This document shows positions 19,501-31,346 of a stretch of 64,000 nucleotides of DNA, piece after piece. This DNA is from Agarophyton chilense (lineage: Eukaryota > Rhodophyta > Florideophyceae > Gracilariales > Gracilariaceae), in assembly GCA_030374765.1 (NCBI GenBank), contig JARGXX010000116.1, forward strand, positions 558,001-622,000, written 5' to 3'. The position numbers and the translations under genes were made by a program. The notes under the pieces are model-generated. The model saw nothing but the letters and a program-made list of their open reading frames with translations, did not search any database and was not told the origin of the DNA. How positions within the stretch are numbered: the stretch's first letter is position 1; the number at the start of each line of letters is the position of its first letter.

Positions 19501-20920
19501 TGAAATGGAAGGTCCTGCTAGTTTTCTTTAGTGCACGCTTGAGTTTTCATGCACACTTACGAAACGTTTTTGCAACGTATTGCTCACTTTGTTGTCTTGT
19601 ACGACTTTGAACTGACACAAGTTGGGGGGCCGATTGTCATACCATTCACATACTTTGAGCAGGTTTTTTGGAGCCAATTGTTAAGTATGCAGTATGTGTT
19701 GTGATACCAAATGCCCCTGATTGGGATGTATCAGAGCTGGAGACGATTCTAAACAAAGCTTCTCTTATACAGAAAGGTTTTGTAAGGTCTTCACTGATTG
19801 GAAATCTTGGAGATGTACTACGGTTGCAAAAAAAAGCGCACTACAGGGGTTTCACAAGCAAAATAACTATTTGAGGGAGCAAAACAAACGATTGGTAATC
19901 AAATGCAGTCTCGCTGAATATGAACTCACTGCGGCGCATTAAAAAGTCTAGATCCTATTTTTGGGCTGAAGCCGAATTACGGCTTCCGAAATTGGGATAA
20001 CCTCATCGTCCTCGTGCGTCGCATCGACGAGATCCAGTTCCCCAAAACCCAGGATTTTTATTCGACTATACATCATGCCTCAATCCAGGCAGCATTGAGC
20101 AACACTGGTTTGCGTCGTTTTAGGCATTCTAGGCACTCCCAAAAGCCGACTGCGAGATATGAGGCAATGGATCATTTTGAATTCCATATTGTCTAGAAAT
20201 AGTTATACGAACTAGAGCAACGGTGAAATAGAGTGAAGCTTCGTATGCGGGTGTACTATTCTATCAGCTAGAGTCTCAGGAAAGCCAAGTAACAGTTCAC
20301 AAGTTCTTTCAATTTCATCCTAAGCAGCCGGATAATGTGATACGATATGAAGACGAGTGTTTGATTAGTTGTGGTGATAAAGAAGATGGCAAAACTGTAG
20401 TTGATGCTGACAGACACAAGATAGAAATTGAGTTTCTGAAAGCCGCAAAGGTAAGTGTTACGGCGGTCCCAATTTGGGGAAAGAATGAACAAACGCTTAT
20501 GACTAGAATGAAACCAGCAGGAGTCGGTATGAGCCCATTCATAGCAGAATGCAAAGCAGCGTATGAAGCGGTTGTGAAATTATACCATCGCGTGTAATTT
20601 GGTTGAAAAGATCGGGTTAGACGTCTGACATATTCTGAGAGCCTGATGGAGAGTTTACAGATTCCACCTCGGTTTCAAGCTTGCAAGGTACAAGACTCAT
20701 CACAGAGATTGTGGCAAATCGGATCTCTTTGTCCAATGAACATTCTTTGGGTACCATGTCACTGTTGTATTAATCGAAACGATTTTTTGGATAGAGTTGC
20801 ACAAGAAGCGCTTCAATCTAAAGTCAAAGCCAAGGTTCAGTTTCCCGTAAACTCTTCTGGTGTTGGCAGAAAACTGAATGTATCAAATGGTCCAAATTCT
20901 TTCTTAAAGAAGGTCCCTTA
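16590..20920 (+). pseudogene. Non-LTR (LINE) retrotransposon relic with EN, RT and RNase H-like end
   Basis: An apurinic-type endonuclease start is visible at about 16610-16720 (KLAHTCRTDILYFQETHLR). The reverse transcriptase begins near 18060 (RSISLISIVVRVAGRRVRRML) and holds FLDFSKAYDIVDHQRL with a catalytic Asp, then GLPPGP near 18456. After an inserted block it resumes near 19218 with the FADD box (FADDVAICNSRRDLDICRK) and a domain ending at about 19400. The 3' end has ECKAAYEAVVKL and WVPCHCCINRNDFLDRVA, like the RNase H/His-rich end of some LINEs. Many stops and frameshifts are present. The left end and poly(A) tail are not defined. Confidence 0.7.
18475..19217 (-). repeat. Diverged LTR-like insertion inside the LINE
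   Basis: The LINE reverse transcriptase reading breaks at about 18475 and resumes at about 19218. The intervening DNA is alignable in patches with the gypsy-2 LTR text (for example AATCCTTTACAGAGGCGGGA against AATCCTATACAGGGGCGAGA, followed by a similar GTGGTAGTAG block). It is therefore probably a distant solo LTR of that superfamily in the gypsy-2 orientation. Ends and target duplication could not be fixed. Confidence 0.5.
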
Positions 20921-21593
20921 AAAATAAAACATGTTAGTGACATGACAATAGAATGAAGTTAATCTTTCGCAACTCATGGTAGAGAATACGGCATTTTTGA
21001 CCTTCTTGGCTCAGTTCTGCTTGGAAAGATATTGCTGTGCAATTGCAGACCAAATGTTTTGAATATTGTAGATCACTACATAATTCAATTACCAAGGCGC
21101 CCATTATCAATGCAATGTTTCTTTACACCTCTTTGTTAAGGAATAGGTTTGCATGTAGCTCAAATAATCATCAAGTGTCCTAAAAAAAGTTATCGTTCTT
21201 AGTGATAGAGCGGTTCTTTAAAAAGAAACCTTATTTAATGCCTGTTAATAAGACGTATTATACCCATAAATGGGAGAGAGAGGAAAATAGAGGGCATTAA
21301 CTGTATCCTTTTTGTACAATCCGAGAAGCAATAATAAGTACACCCCAGCGTTCTCGCCGTTTATGACAGTCTCTGTGGAGTGCATGGTTCCTTTTAGAAA
21401 AGTATAACTTAAATTTTCACACAAGGATGATGTACATTATTCTGAACGCATTCGAGAGCATACGCATGGAAGAAATTCTTTGCATCGGGGTAGATTTCTG
21501 TTGTGCAACAGTTTGAAAAGTGTATGTGGACTATATTTAATTATGAAATAAAATCACCTTAGACATAGTAATGTTTCAGAAATTAGCGGGGGT
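20921..21593. other. LINE 3' remnant and unassigned AT-rich DNA
   Basis: Short in-frame pieces up to about 21090 may still belong to the LINE. Beyond that I see no gene or repeat up to the gypsy-2 target site. Confidence 0.4.
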
Positions 21594-21598
21594 ACAAT

Positions 21599-22487
21599 TG
21601 TAGGACAAGGCTTGGAGCGGAGACACCACAAAGATGTTCGGAGTTTTCCTCTCTTGAGAGACACGCCTCAGGCGGAGGAGACGCGTCCCTGCGGAGCACA
21701 GAAACAGAGCCACTCTGGAAAGGCACGACGAAGTCGGGTGTAAGACCGAGGCCAATCCGGCGGGATATACCTAGAGTGTTTAGGTGAGCACGGCACAGCC
21801 CAGGGTGTGACCTATTTTAGGCGGAGCGGTACCACGGCGATTGTCGGAAAAAGAGCGAGGAAACACTCGCATGAGGTGGACGAGCGGGGTGAGTGGGGCG
21901 GCCACTCACGAGAGCCAAAAAGGAGAACAAGAGGAAAACGGGGGCGAAATCCTATACAGGGGCGAGACAACGACAGGTGTCGGCGATTAAATATGAACCC
22001 ACGGTGGTGGTAGCACTCTGGTCGACAGAGAGGTGGATGAACTAACGTGCGACGGGCGCTCACGCAGTATGCGGTGAAGACGCGCCGAAGGCGAAAAGTT
22101 CAGAGCCAGGACTTCCTCCTTGAGATCTCCCAAGAGGGTGTTTACTGGGGAGCAGTGCTCAATCTCTTAAGTAGTGTGGCGCGCGGCCCCTGACAGCGGG
22201 CGTGCGCCCGAAAAAATAGACACTAAATAGCGATAGCGTAGCTATATAAATACTGAAAATTACTAAATAATACTAACCCTTAGGTAGAATTCGGGCCGCG
22301 TGTGGCACGCCTCGCACTCGAGCGTCGGCATCCGTGCAGTCCACGTGTTCCACCCGTGTGCACCTACGGTCCTAACCGGCCGTCGGCACTCAATAGCGGT
22401 ATAGCTTGTCAGAGACCAAGCTAGTTCTCAAGCGATCGAAATATACAAGTCCTAGGAAGAAACCCCCTTGAAGGGCATTATCCTTCA
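21599..22487 (-). repeat. Gypsy-2 3' LTR
   Basis: 889 bp at the downstream end of the minus-strand element. The adjoining CCCCCTCCTT at 22491-22500 is the polypurine tract AAGGAGGGGG on the coding strand. Confidence 0.93.
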
Positions 22488-22490
22488 TAT

Positions 22491-22500
22491 CCCCCTCCTT
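22491..22500 (-). promoter_or_regulatory. Gypsy-2 polypurine tract
   Basis: AAGGAGGGGG on the minus strand, 3 bp from the 3' LTR. Confidence 0.75.
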
Positions 22501-22726
22501 AGGTGACGAACACGCCGTCGACATGGCGTGGAGGTAACGGTCCAACCGGCATAAAAGCGAGCCGCGTAACGCGTCCAGCGACCACTCGACTGTCGAAGGC
22601 AGAGCTGCACAACCGAACGACAAACGCACTAACACGGTAACCACTCCTCGATATTCGAGCGCGCTTCTGCATCGTACACCAACCTCTAGCGATCACATTT
22701 CGGTACCTCGGCGACCAGTACTCCCG

Positions 22727-24398
22727 ATGAACGGTGGTAACAATCCCCGCCGGGGTTACTTCTCCGGTTTCCATTTGGCTACCCTTTGGCGGGGGAGTGC
22801 CTCGTCAACCGCGCCTTGCCGATCCTGGGGTCCCGTTGAAGCTTCAAGCCACATCACTCCTGCGGAGGACACCTGGCCCACTTACGACGAACTCATCGGG
22901 TTAAACCCGCGTCAACATGAGGCGATTCTTGGGAGAGCTCCATGGTTCCATCCGACTGCGGTCTTCGACGAAGAACTCGTGGCGTCGTATGCTGATGGCA
23001 ATGCACGTCTCTCAGGCGAGCTGCCGGCTTTGATCACCACTTCGTGGGATTGGCGACGCCGTGTGGCGGTTCACGTTCACGCAATTCTGCAGCGGGGGCG
23101 CGAGTCGGCGGAGGAGGCGCATTGCGTATTCGTCGGCATTCCGCATCGGCTATTCACGGATCAACCGGGCAAACTTTCAATTTTCCATCCCTGACGAATT
23201 CGGCTTCGACCTACGGATGTACGGGACTCAGAGTGAGATCGGCTATTGTGACCGCCTTGCGTCGTTGGAAACTTACGCATGGTGCGGTCAACCGCGAGCG
23301 CGTCAAGAAGCGATCTGCTGGGTCCGTCCGGTCATTCGTGCCGAGTTCCGTCACCTTCGTCGTAAGTCCCGATATCGGTGGTTACAGAACTTCATCCGCA
23401 AGGGGCGTCGGGGCAGATACCGCTTTGGCTTCCTTGTCTCTTATCAGAACACGGATATAAACCGGATTGGTCCCTTCTATCAGTTCGGGCGATACGTTCC
23501 CCTGCCTGGGTGGTGGTCCTCCGTCGAGGTGTGCCGGGGATGTTACGTGGAGTTGCCTCCAGTCGTCTCCTATCTGGGCTCCTACCTCATCGAGGATCCG
23601 CACTCCGGCTTGTGGTCCGTGGTCCTAACCGAATGGCCAGTCCGCGCCGCGGCGTACATCTTGTGGGAAGCCTACGACCAGTATCGACTGTGGTATCTTC
23701 CTCCGCGTTTGTGTGGTTACATCCGGCAGCTGGACCTTCAACTCCCTCTGGGAGGTGTCAATAACGCTGATTAAGCTCAGGAGCTCATCGACATCATTGG
23801 GTGTGTCCACCGGGCTGTCGTGCCTGTCCGGCAGAGCGGCCGTGGTAAAGAAGCCGGTGGGGCTGATCGGTCTCCGGGGCGTCGCACGCCGTTAGCGGGA
23901 GATTTCATCTTCTTTAACCCATGGGGGCAGCAAGAGATCTCTGAAGTGGAGGCCTCGGCACTCCGGAGGGCTCCGCGAGGCATACAACACGGGCACCTCG
24001 TGGGGTTTGTCAACTAGGATGACTTCTACTACGCCTATGGCGGTGATGATCTCCCGGAGGAGGAGGGCGAATACCGTGGCGACAAGATCATGAAAGACGT
24101 GGGAGGCCCCGATGGTGCCGATACTACGGCGTAGTCGGCGCAAGAAGCGACTCACGCAGGTGTAGTGGTCGACCCAGTGGCGGCGGCGTTGCCGGACAAA
24201 CCGGAAGTTATCGAGGTTCCCATACGCCCAGAGGCGGCCGTGATATCCCAGTTCCTTCGGGGTGTCGGACTGAACGCGCAAGCGGCGAGCGGCGACATCG
24301 GTACGATGAGAGAAGCCCTCATGGCACGCCTGGCGGGCGGGAGTAACTCCACTAGCGATTCGGCTGGCGCGCACGGTAATCCGGGTTCTTCCAACTGA
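22727..24398 (+). pseudogene. Antisense open frame between gypsy-2 pol and 3' LTR
   Basis: A plus-strand, protein-like reading opposite to the element's own genes. The first part (22727-23194) gives PTYDELIGLNPRQHEAILGRAPWFHPTA-type sequence. Reading then switches frame near 23110-23190 and continues in one frame to 24398, broken only by stops at 23772, 24015 and 24132. Between the stops the sequence keeps coding character: aromatic-rich (DEFGFDLRMYG, RIGPFYQFGRYVPLPGWW), then acidic (DDFYYAYGGDDLPEEEGEY), then an Ala/Gly-rich C-terminus. About 550 residues in total. I recognise no family. Antisense accessory ORFs between pol and the 3' LTR are known in some plant Tat-lineage gypsy elements. 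Whether this one is homologous is unknown. It could also be an unrelated captured gene. Confidence 0.5.
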
Positions 24399-24609
24399 TC
24401 CCTTGGGATCTTGGTTAGTATATCCCGCTGTGCGGTAGTGTGTGCAGCAACTTCGAAAATAGTAAACTGCTTCCGTTTAAGACGTATTTGTTTTCTTTCT
24501 TCTCTTCCACTTCTTCTGAGTGTTCTTCTCCAGGTCTTCTGTACAGCTTCTCTTTCCTCCAAGGGTCCTTATCCAGATCTTCTGTTTTTTATCCCCATCG
24601 GGTGTCTTC

Positions 24610-24942
24610 TTATCTCACTTGGGCTCGGTCCATGGTAGCAGGCAAAGCCGTGACAGTACGACGATGATACTGTACCACCTTCGACCGATGTAGGTGCTCT
24701 ATCGGTTCGCCTGAATCCCATTCGGAGCGGTACCCGCACCAACGGACCAAGCATTGGATATACCCCTCTGGGTGGTAGGAGTGCTCTAAAATGCGTCCGA
24801 CCACGAACTCTTGTCGGTACACTTCCCGGCCATCCCAAATGACGGTGTCGCTATTTTCGGGTGGTACCCATCCTGAGCCAGGGGGTACCGATGTTATCAC
24901 GCATTGGGCGGCTTCGCTCCGGTCGGACCGTGTAGCGCGCAA
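24610..24942 (-). pseudogene. Gypsy-2 chromodomain (C-terminus of pol)
   Basis: The frame carries a chromodomain: EFVVGRILEHSYHPEGYIQC, then LVRWCGYRSEWDSGEPIEHL, then a final helix KVVQYHRR. The order (EF-V..IL, L-V-W-GY, W/GEP) fits the fold. It follows a Pro/Thr-rich spacer (25074-25760) in the shifted pol frame, so it is the tail of the same polyprotein. This makes gypsy-2 a chromovirus like gypsy-1, although their pol sequences are far apart. Confidence 0.75.
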
Positions 24943-25073
24943 GGCAGTTCTCGGCTGAGTAGAATGTCGACCCGACTTCGGCGGTTCATTTTACACAAGT
25001 GCCCAGTTTGTTTCGGCGCTTCCCACTCCAGTTGGAGGGCCCACACCAGCGAGTAACCCTGGTGGTCGTTCCG

Positions 25074-26164
25074 CTAATCGGCGTGGTGAAGCTCGCTTCG
25101 GCGGTGAGACTCGCTGGGGCGGTGGCGCTTTGTCGCACATCTCTGTCCCACGGCGAGGTTCCGTGTATTCACGTGAGGGTTCCAATGGCTGGCTGTTCGG
25201 CGTCGGCGCTGTGGATGTATCCGCCTCCCTGTGCGGGGTACTTGGCGGTACGTCGTCCACTCGTACCGTGTCAGGCTGCAGTGCGTCGAGCGCATTTGCA
25301 TTCCGTGTTGCACGTGTGGTGACACCTCGGCGAGTGTTGGTGGCGTTATCTGCAGCTGTGTTCTGAGGCTTGGATAGCGGCTGCGTCGAGTCATGCAGGA
25401 CTTCGGTATCAGGCACCCCTGATGGGCCAAGAATGACACGCGACGGTTCGGCGGTTCTAGCGACGGTATCGACCGGACTACGACGGCTGTCGGCGCCTCC
25501 CCCTCCTTAGACGAGGCACCGGAGTTGGTATCCCTCGGGTGGACTGGGGAGGAGCGACGAATGCGCGACACGATTCCTTGCGGGTTGGGCGCCGCGGGTA
25601 GCGGAAGGCCAGACAAACCCCAAGATGGGTGTGGTAAGGCGTAGGGACGCGGATGGACCTGGGGTAAGGGAGTCGTGAAATCCGTTTCAACGGGAGCAGT
25701 AATAACAGTAGGTTGGGAGGTTAACGGCGGAGGAGCCGATACAACGCGATCGCGGGAGATGCGTTCGTGATCACCAGCGATATTAACAACGCCACCGAAA
25801 TAACCCGAAAGGGGCCGTCGGCAACGGGTGACAGCTTGTGTCGTTTCTGCTTCTCTGGGTTCCAATACTCCTTGCGGATGAATACATAACCGGCGGGGGC
25901 GAGACGTGGCGGCGAGCGAGGGGCTTTGGTATCAAATTCACGCTTGTAAGCGGCCTGGGCTCGGCCCATTGAATGCCCTGCGTCGGGAACGAGCTTCGTG
26001 AGCCAAGTTTTCCACGCTTCGCGGTAAGCAGTCGGTGACGGAAAGGTATCCAGCGTGGGCTGTGGTTCCAGCGCCACGGGCGGTGGGGTACGGGACAGTA
26101 CCAGCTCGAAGGGAGTTAATCCAGTTGTTTTGTGCACCTGAGTATTGTACGCAAAGGTGAGCAC
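25074..26164 (-). pseudogene. Gypsy-2 integrase C-terminal region and Pro-rich linker
   Basis: The frame from 26164 down continues the integrase (FAYNTQVHKTTGLTPFELVLSR) and reaches the GPF-type block KLSPVADGPFRV. A frameshift at about 25760-25810 then moves the reading to the frame with GGVVNIAGDHERISRDRVVSA and a long Pro/Ser/Arg-rich linker. Just upstream, two nonsense codons (at 26270-26272 and about 26177) replace the Tyr and Trp expected around the HPQTNGQAER integrase motif. Confidence 0.75.
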
Positions 26165-26269
26165 ATCAGTGAAGAAGTCTCAATCTTTGGGGTGGTCTGC
26201 AACGTATGAACGGAGTGTCGCAAGTAAAGTATGGTTAAACCGTTCGGCCTGCCCATTAGTTTGGGGGTG

Positions 26270-28441
26270 TTAAGTGGTCGTGAACAGGTTCTTAATGTCC
26301 GAGATGCGACATACATCCTCGAAGAAACGAGAGGCGAACTGTCTCCCGTTGTCGGAGAGGAGGTTGACCGGTGGACCGTAGACGAAGAGCCAGTGTAGGA
26401 CGAAGGCTTGAGCCACGCTCATAGCGGAGATCTCCCGTAACGGTACGGTCCGGACCAGCTTGGAGAAGCGATCCGTAATTACGAGTAAGAACTTGTAATT
26501 TCGCTTAGTGGTAAGGAAGGGACCGAGTATATCGATGGCCACAAACCCCAATGGAGCGCGAGCTGGAAACAGCTTCAACTTCGTCGCATGACGGCGGAGT
26601 TTGATACGGTTCCGAGTGCAATCGGTACAAAACCGCACCGTTGCGTAGCAGTACACTGCCACGGCAGGCCAGTAGAAGTTACGGCGTAGGGTGAGGTAAA
26701 GTTTCCGTCCCCCGACGTGGCCACTCAGTTTGGAGTAGTGCGACAAACGCAATACTCTCGACTGGAGGTTATATGGTACCACGATTTGTGGGTGCGACCC
26801 GAAAGTCCGTACAATGTATCCGGCGTCATTCACCTGAAAGGGGAGAGTACCTCCCCCATTGAGTTGAGAGCGGACCTTCGCGAAGAACGATTCAGCGAAT
26901 TGCTCCCGTATCATCTCCTCTGGAGTAATAGGCACGAAGTTCCCTGGTAAGGGTTTCTCAGAATCTTCTGAGAGAAGAAAGTCGTCCAATTCGGAACCGG
27001 AATCTGAAGAGTCCGTGTCTCGTTCCTGGTCTTCGATGGTAGCGTCGTCCCCATTCACTGCAAAGCAGGGTATTTCATCGTTTTTGACGGGTAGTACTTC
27101 GCCAGTAGTGACCAGGCGGGAGAGAGCATCGGCGTGGGTGTTGCAAGATCCTTTTCGGTACTGCACGTCAAAGTCAAATTCCGCTAGACGGAGACGCCAA
27201 CGCATCAAGCGGCCTGAAGGCTTCGAGATGGAGAATAGCCATCGAAGTGATGCGGGGTCCGTAAAAACGGTGAAATGATTACCTATGAGATAGGGGCGCA
27301 ACGTTTGTAATGCCGACACTACTGCAAGGCATTCCTTCCCCGACAAGGAGTAATTCTTCTCGTGGACGTTTAGCGAACGGGACGAGTACCCTACGGGGCG
27401 TCTTTCCCCATTGGGTGCAGTTTGAAACAGTGCACAACCAACTTGGTAGTCGCTGACGTCCGTATCTACGGTGAAGGGCCTTCCAGGATTGGGCAACGAG
27501 AGGATCGGGGCGGAGACGACAGAATCCTTAAGAGAGTTGCAAGATTCAGTTTGAACGGGGGTTAAGGGGTCCAGTTTTGGTGGTGGGACTTTCCGCAAAA
27601 GCGCGTTTAACGGTGCAGCCTTGTCCGCAAATTGCAGGATGAATCGTCGGTAGACGTTTGCGAGTCCCCGAAAGAAACGAAGCTCGGTTTGCGTCCCCGG
27701 TTCTTTAGCCTCTTTTAGTGATTTAACACGAGTCTCCTCGATTGTAACACGTCCTGGACGGATATCATGGCCGGGAACCTTCACGGTGTCCGTGAAGAAG
27801 TCAAATTTCTTCAACTTAAGAGTGACACTCGCATCTCGAAGTGTGGTCATGATGTCCCTCACATGAGTGAGATGTTTGTCTAGATTATCTGAGAAGACGA
27901 TTATGTCATCCAGGTAGACCAGGCAGGTACGCCATTTGAAGCGGGCCAATAGGATGTCGATGGCTCGCTGGAAAGTAGCGAGGGTGTTGGTAAGACCAAA
28001 AGGCATATGTTTGAAACGGTAGAGACCGGAGTGACACGCGAAAGCGGTTTTATTGTGGTCTTGCTTCCTTCCCGGAACTTGCCAGTATCCCCAATTGGCG
28101 TCCAGGGTTGTAAAGACGGTGGCGGCGCCCACTGAGTCAATGTACTCGTCCATTCTTGGGATTGGATACAATTTCTTGACGGTGACGGCATTAAACCGAC
28201 GGTAGTCGACGCAAAACCTCCAGGAACCATCCTGCTTTGGAGCAAGTACTACTGGAGAAGCCCACGGAGACTGAGCCGGTTCAATGACTCCTGCTCGAAG
28301 CATTTTATCCACTTGTGCCTTTTCCTCAGCACGTACGGCGGGTCCGGCACGGTATGGGTGCTGAAAGATGGGTCGGGTGTCCGGTAGCAAATCAATCCGG
28401 TGTTCCGTAGTGACAATCTCACCAAGGGAGCCGTCCCACAT
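26270..28441 (-). pseudogene. pol: Gypsy-2 pol: reverse transcriptase, RNase H, integrase
   Basis: A 723-residue open stretch. The RT has VDYRRFNAVTVK, FTTLDANWGYWQV, MPFGLTNTLATFQ and the catalytic YLDD in CLVYLDDIIVFS. RNase H has FTVDTDVSDYQVG, LSGKECLAVV and ADALSRLV. Integrase has an HHCC finger (HYSKLSGHVGG...FCTDC), the first Asp in VAIDILGPF and the second in LLSDNGRQF. The frame then ends at a TAA just before HPQTNGQAER, whose Glu is the third catalytic residue, so the integrase is truncated by a nonsense codon. Another stop (about 28461) separates this stretch from the protease in the same frame. Confidence 0.92.
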
Positions 28442-28570
28442 AGTGGTGATGTCCCTTAAAAGTTCTCACAATCGATAGTGGTATGACTCCGGGACGTGGC
28501 TGAGATCCAGGTCCTCGAGGTCTTGGACTGGATCCGGGCGGTCACCACTCGTTGAAACGGGCTGCGTCCC

Positions 28571-29488
28571 TTATGTTACAAGTTGAACCCCGGATACCGG
28601 CGATGAAACGGGTTCCGAGCTGTCCCCCTCCTTATAGTGAACAAGTCCGAGAACTTCAGCTGCGGTCAGCTTTGTTGGCACCATAGCGATGGGGTGCGGC
28701 ATGAAGGACCCTATCACTTGGGTCTTTAGCAGGTACCGGGGTACAGTCCCTAGATTTTCGATCAGCACGTGAAACGGTTGGTTTGGCTCCACATGGACGA
28801 TTCCATTCGCAGTTGCGACGCTGTGCCTGTCATACAGTGACGTCAATGGTTGCAAGACCCGGAGTCCGTGTTGACGGGAGGTTACTTCCACCATCATTTG
28901 GGACTCAGGCGGGACGCACAACAACGCTGCGACGCGGAGCTTATTAGATTCACGGTTATCCGGTCCAAGTTTCTGTGCTGCCGATAGCGGGACATGCTTC
29001 TTCGTGGCACGCCTAAGCGGACGACGAACGATCGGAGTGGACGATCCATCCTCCGTATCGACACGCCGTTGGCGGGGGAAAATCGCTTCGACGAAGCGGT
29101 CGCAAAAGACGCAACCCAAAATGACTGGGGCGGCTAATTTCCGACATACGACGAAGTCGAGTTTCACCACGCGAGCGCCAATTCGTACTACCAGTTCTAT
29201 GAACCCCACCGTATCTAACGGTTTTTTGTTCGCGTCAGCGACCTCCGGGACGTGGTCGCGGCGGATCATAGACTGAAAAGCAGGCGGTAATAATTCCTCC
29301 ACAACAAAGTTCGGACCGGCACCGGTGTCTAAGACGGTAAGGTGTCGCACCATAAACTGGGGTGAAAGGCCAAGGTCAGCATAGACCTTGTAGTTTCTCT
29401 TGGCCATCACCAGAACTCTATCCGGGAACCGGTTATGGGAAACACATTTCCACGGACGACGCAGAACGCTAAAGTGTTCCGAGTTCAC
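28571..29488 (-). pseudogene. Gypsy-2 protease region of pol
   Basis: A 305-residue stretch with the aspartic protease motif LTVLDTGAGPNFV and a later LDFVVCRKLAAPVILGC flap/second-half block. It ends at a TAA (28571) but is in frame with the RT segment downstream, so pol was once continuous. The protease motif itself looks intact (D-T-G-A). Confidence 0.8.
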
Positions 29489-29599
29489 GTCATTGACGGC
29501 CTCTTTCCTTGAAAGGATTTTGACCGGGGAGCGATGCTTGGACTCCTCGGGCGCCGTCGACCTCGAATCTAAGGGCGCCCCTCCTTGAGAGAAGACTTC

Positions 29600-30671
29600 A
29601 ACACTTAGTTTTTCTGGGCCTGCTCCGCCGGATGCGACTGCTCAGAACGTTGATCAGGCAACACCGGGGCATCAGGTCCAGAAGGTACCGCAGAAGCGGT
29701 GGGGTGACCGAAAACGTCGGTGACACAGGATTCCGGTGCATGTACCACCCGAGCTCGGGGAAGCGACACGTGATGTGGAACATCCGTTCGAGCACGGATA
29801 TACGATGCAATCGGAACAGCTGCTTTGTCCTCCGGGGATAGGGCCTCGTAATTGACTACGACTTGTGCCCATTCTCATAGAGACAACACACATTGTGCAG
29901 AAGTATGGCCTGGTTTGTAGCAGAGATCACAAATCAGACCAGAAGCAGGTGTTGGGTGGCGAGGCTCGGCGAAATTCACCGCGGGGCGGGTATCTCTCCA
30001 ACCAGGACGCGAAAAGTGGACATTACCACTCTCGTGTGGGACGCGTGGCGCACGGACGCGACCATTATCCACATAGAGTAGCGTGTCATCCCCAACCACG
30101 TATTGTGACTCGTCCAAGGTTGAGGGTAACTTCGTTGTCGGGATGGTATGAACGTCGCTATGGGCTAGCTGCACGTTATCATAATCCCTTCGAAAGGCCT
30201 GCTCGTCGATCATCGAGGCTGACGGGGTACGCGGTTGTAACATCAACGCTTTTGCAGACCTAACCCTGGAGCCAGGAGTGCGTGCGCGCAGGGCTTCACC
30301 TTCTGCACAAGCGAACTGCAACAGTTCCAAATACGTGGCTTTAGGTCTATCTTCTCGACGTCGAGCAACAAGAGTCCGGATCGCCAGGTCCAAACCATCG
30401 ACAAGCATGGTGCAACGCTCTTCAGCGGGGTAAACATTGCCACAGCGGTGGAAGGCCTTGTTAAGGCGCGACGAATAATCGGTTTCCGCCTCGCCAGAAC
30501 GTTGGCGAGTGTCCCGCAGGGCTAATATAACCTTCTGAATGGCGGAGTTAGTAGCATGCGACCTCAGGAGGTATTGAACGGCTTCAGGCCAGCATGTGAC
30601 CCCTCCTTCGGAGGCACGTGATGAACCTCTGACAGAGTGATACTGGTCTTCTGCAAGCACACGTAAGAAGT
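29600..30671 (-). pseudogene. Gypsy-2 gag, C-terminal part
   Basis: Continues the gag frame from the far side of the copia insertion (YFLRVLAEDQYHSVRG). It has a retrotransposon gag core (ILALRDTRQRSGEAETDYSSRLNKAF) and a canonical CCHC knuckle, CDLCYKPGHTSAQC. A TGA at 29875-29877 sits where CGA (Arg) is likely, because the same frame stays protein-like down to about 29600 (EWAQVVVNYEALSPEDKAA). Confidence 0.85.
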
Positions 30672-30676
30672 ACGGT

Positions 30677-31346
30677 TTTGACATGTTTGAATCTGCATTG
30701 AAAGGGACTTGTAGCAATTGCGCCGCGATGTCATCGTATATGACACATTGACAAGAGCTAATGCAGCTGCAAGGAAAAGGTTACAATCGAATACTATACT
30801 GAGTGCAAAACGGAGCACGGAAGAGCAAGGGGCACGAAAGAGAGGGGACTGCCTAACGAGGGAATGCAACTCCAGAAACGAGCGCGGCGAAGTAGTCTGC
30901 GGACGGGCGGCAAGACGATTGAGGTTTAGTGCAAGAGTACGAGAGCAGAATGCTCACTGATGAAGGAACGCCCGGAAGGGGAGGGGCCACACAACGAGAG
31001 TGTGGACACGGAGGGCAGCAAGACAGATGGAGATAAGGACGTGTGGGTGTGGGTGGCGTTAGCATTAGAACAATGCAACAGGACTGTAGGAGGCATTAGC
31101 ATTAGAAGCTTGCCACAATACGACGGAAGTCGAATGCATAGAATAGGGATTGAAGGGACAGGCATAATAGAGAGGACAGACCATGAGTATAAAAGGAGAG
31201 AAAGAACGAGGGATGAGAGATAAAACCGAAAAAGGGGGGAAGCAGAGACGAGAATAAAGCGACCTGAAGACGGTGATCTTCCGGCTTGTGCCGAAACTCT
31301 TCCACGTAGTAGGTACATCATGGCGCTGAACTCGAATGATCTCACA
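30677..31346 (+). repeat. Copia-1 5' LTR
   Basis: 670 bp. It includes a TATAAAA box at 31188-31194 and ends CTCACA. The gag ATG (31320) lies inside it, so the first nine residues of gag are encoded by the LTR. Confidence 0.93.
31188..31194 (+). promoter_or_regulatory. TATA box of copia-1 5' LTR
   Basis: TATAAAA about 130 bp upstream of the gag ATG. The same box is at 36606-36612 in the 3' LTR. Confidence 0.6.

Noticed and set aside
23382-24013. Minus-strand frames overlapping the gypsy-2 antisense region
   Set aside because: The plus-strand reading keeps one frame and better composition; the minus frames look like its shadows.
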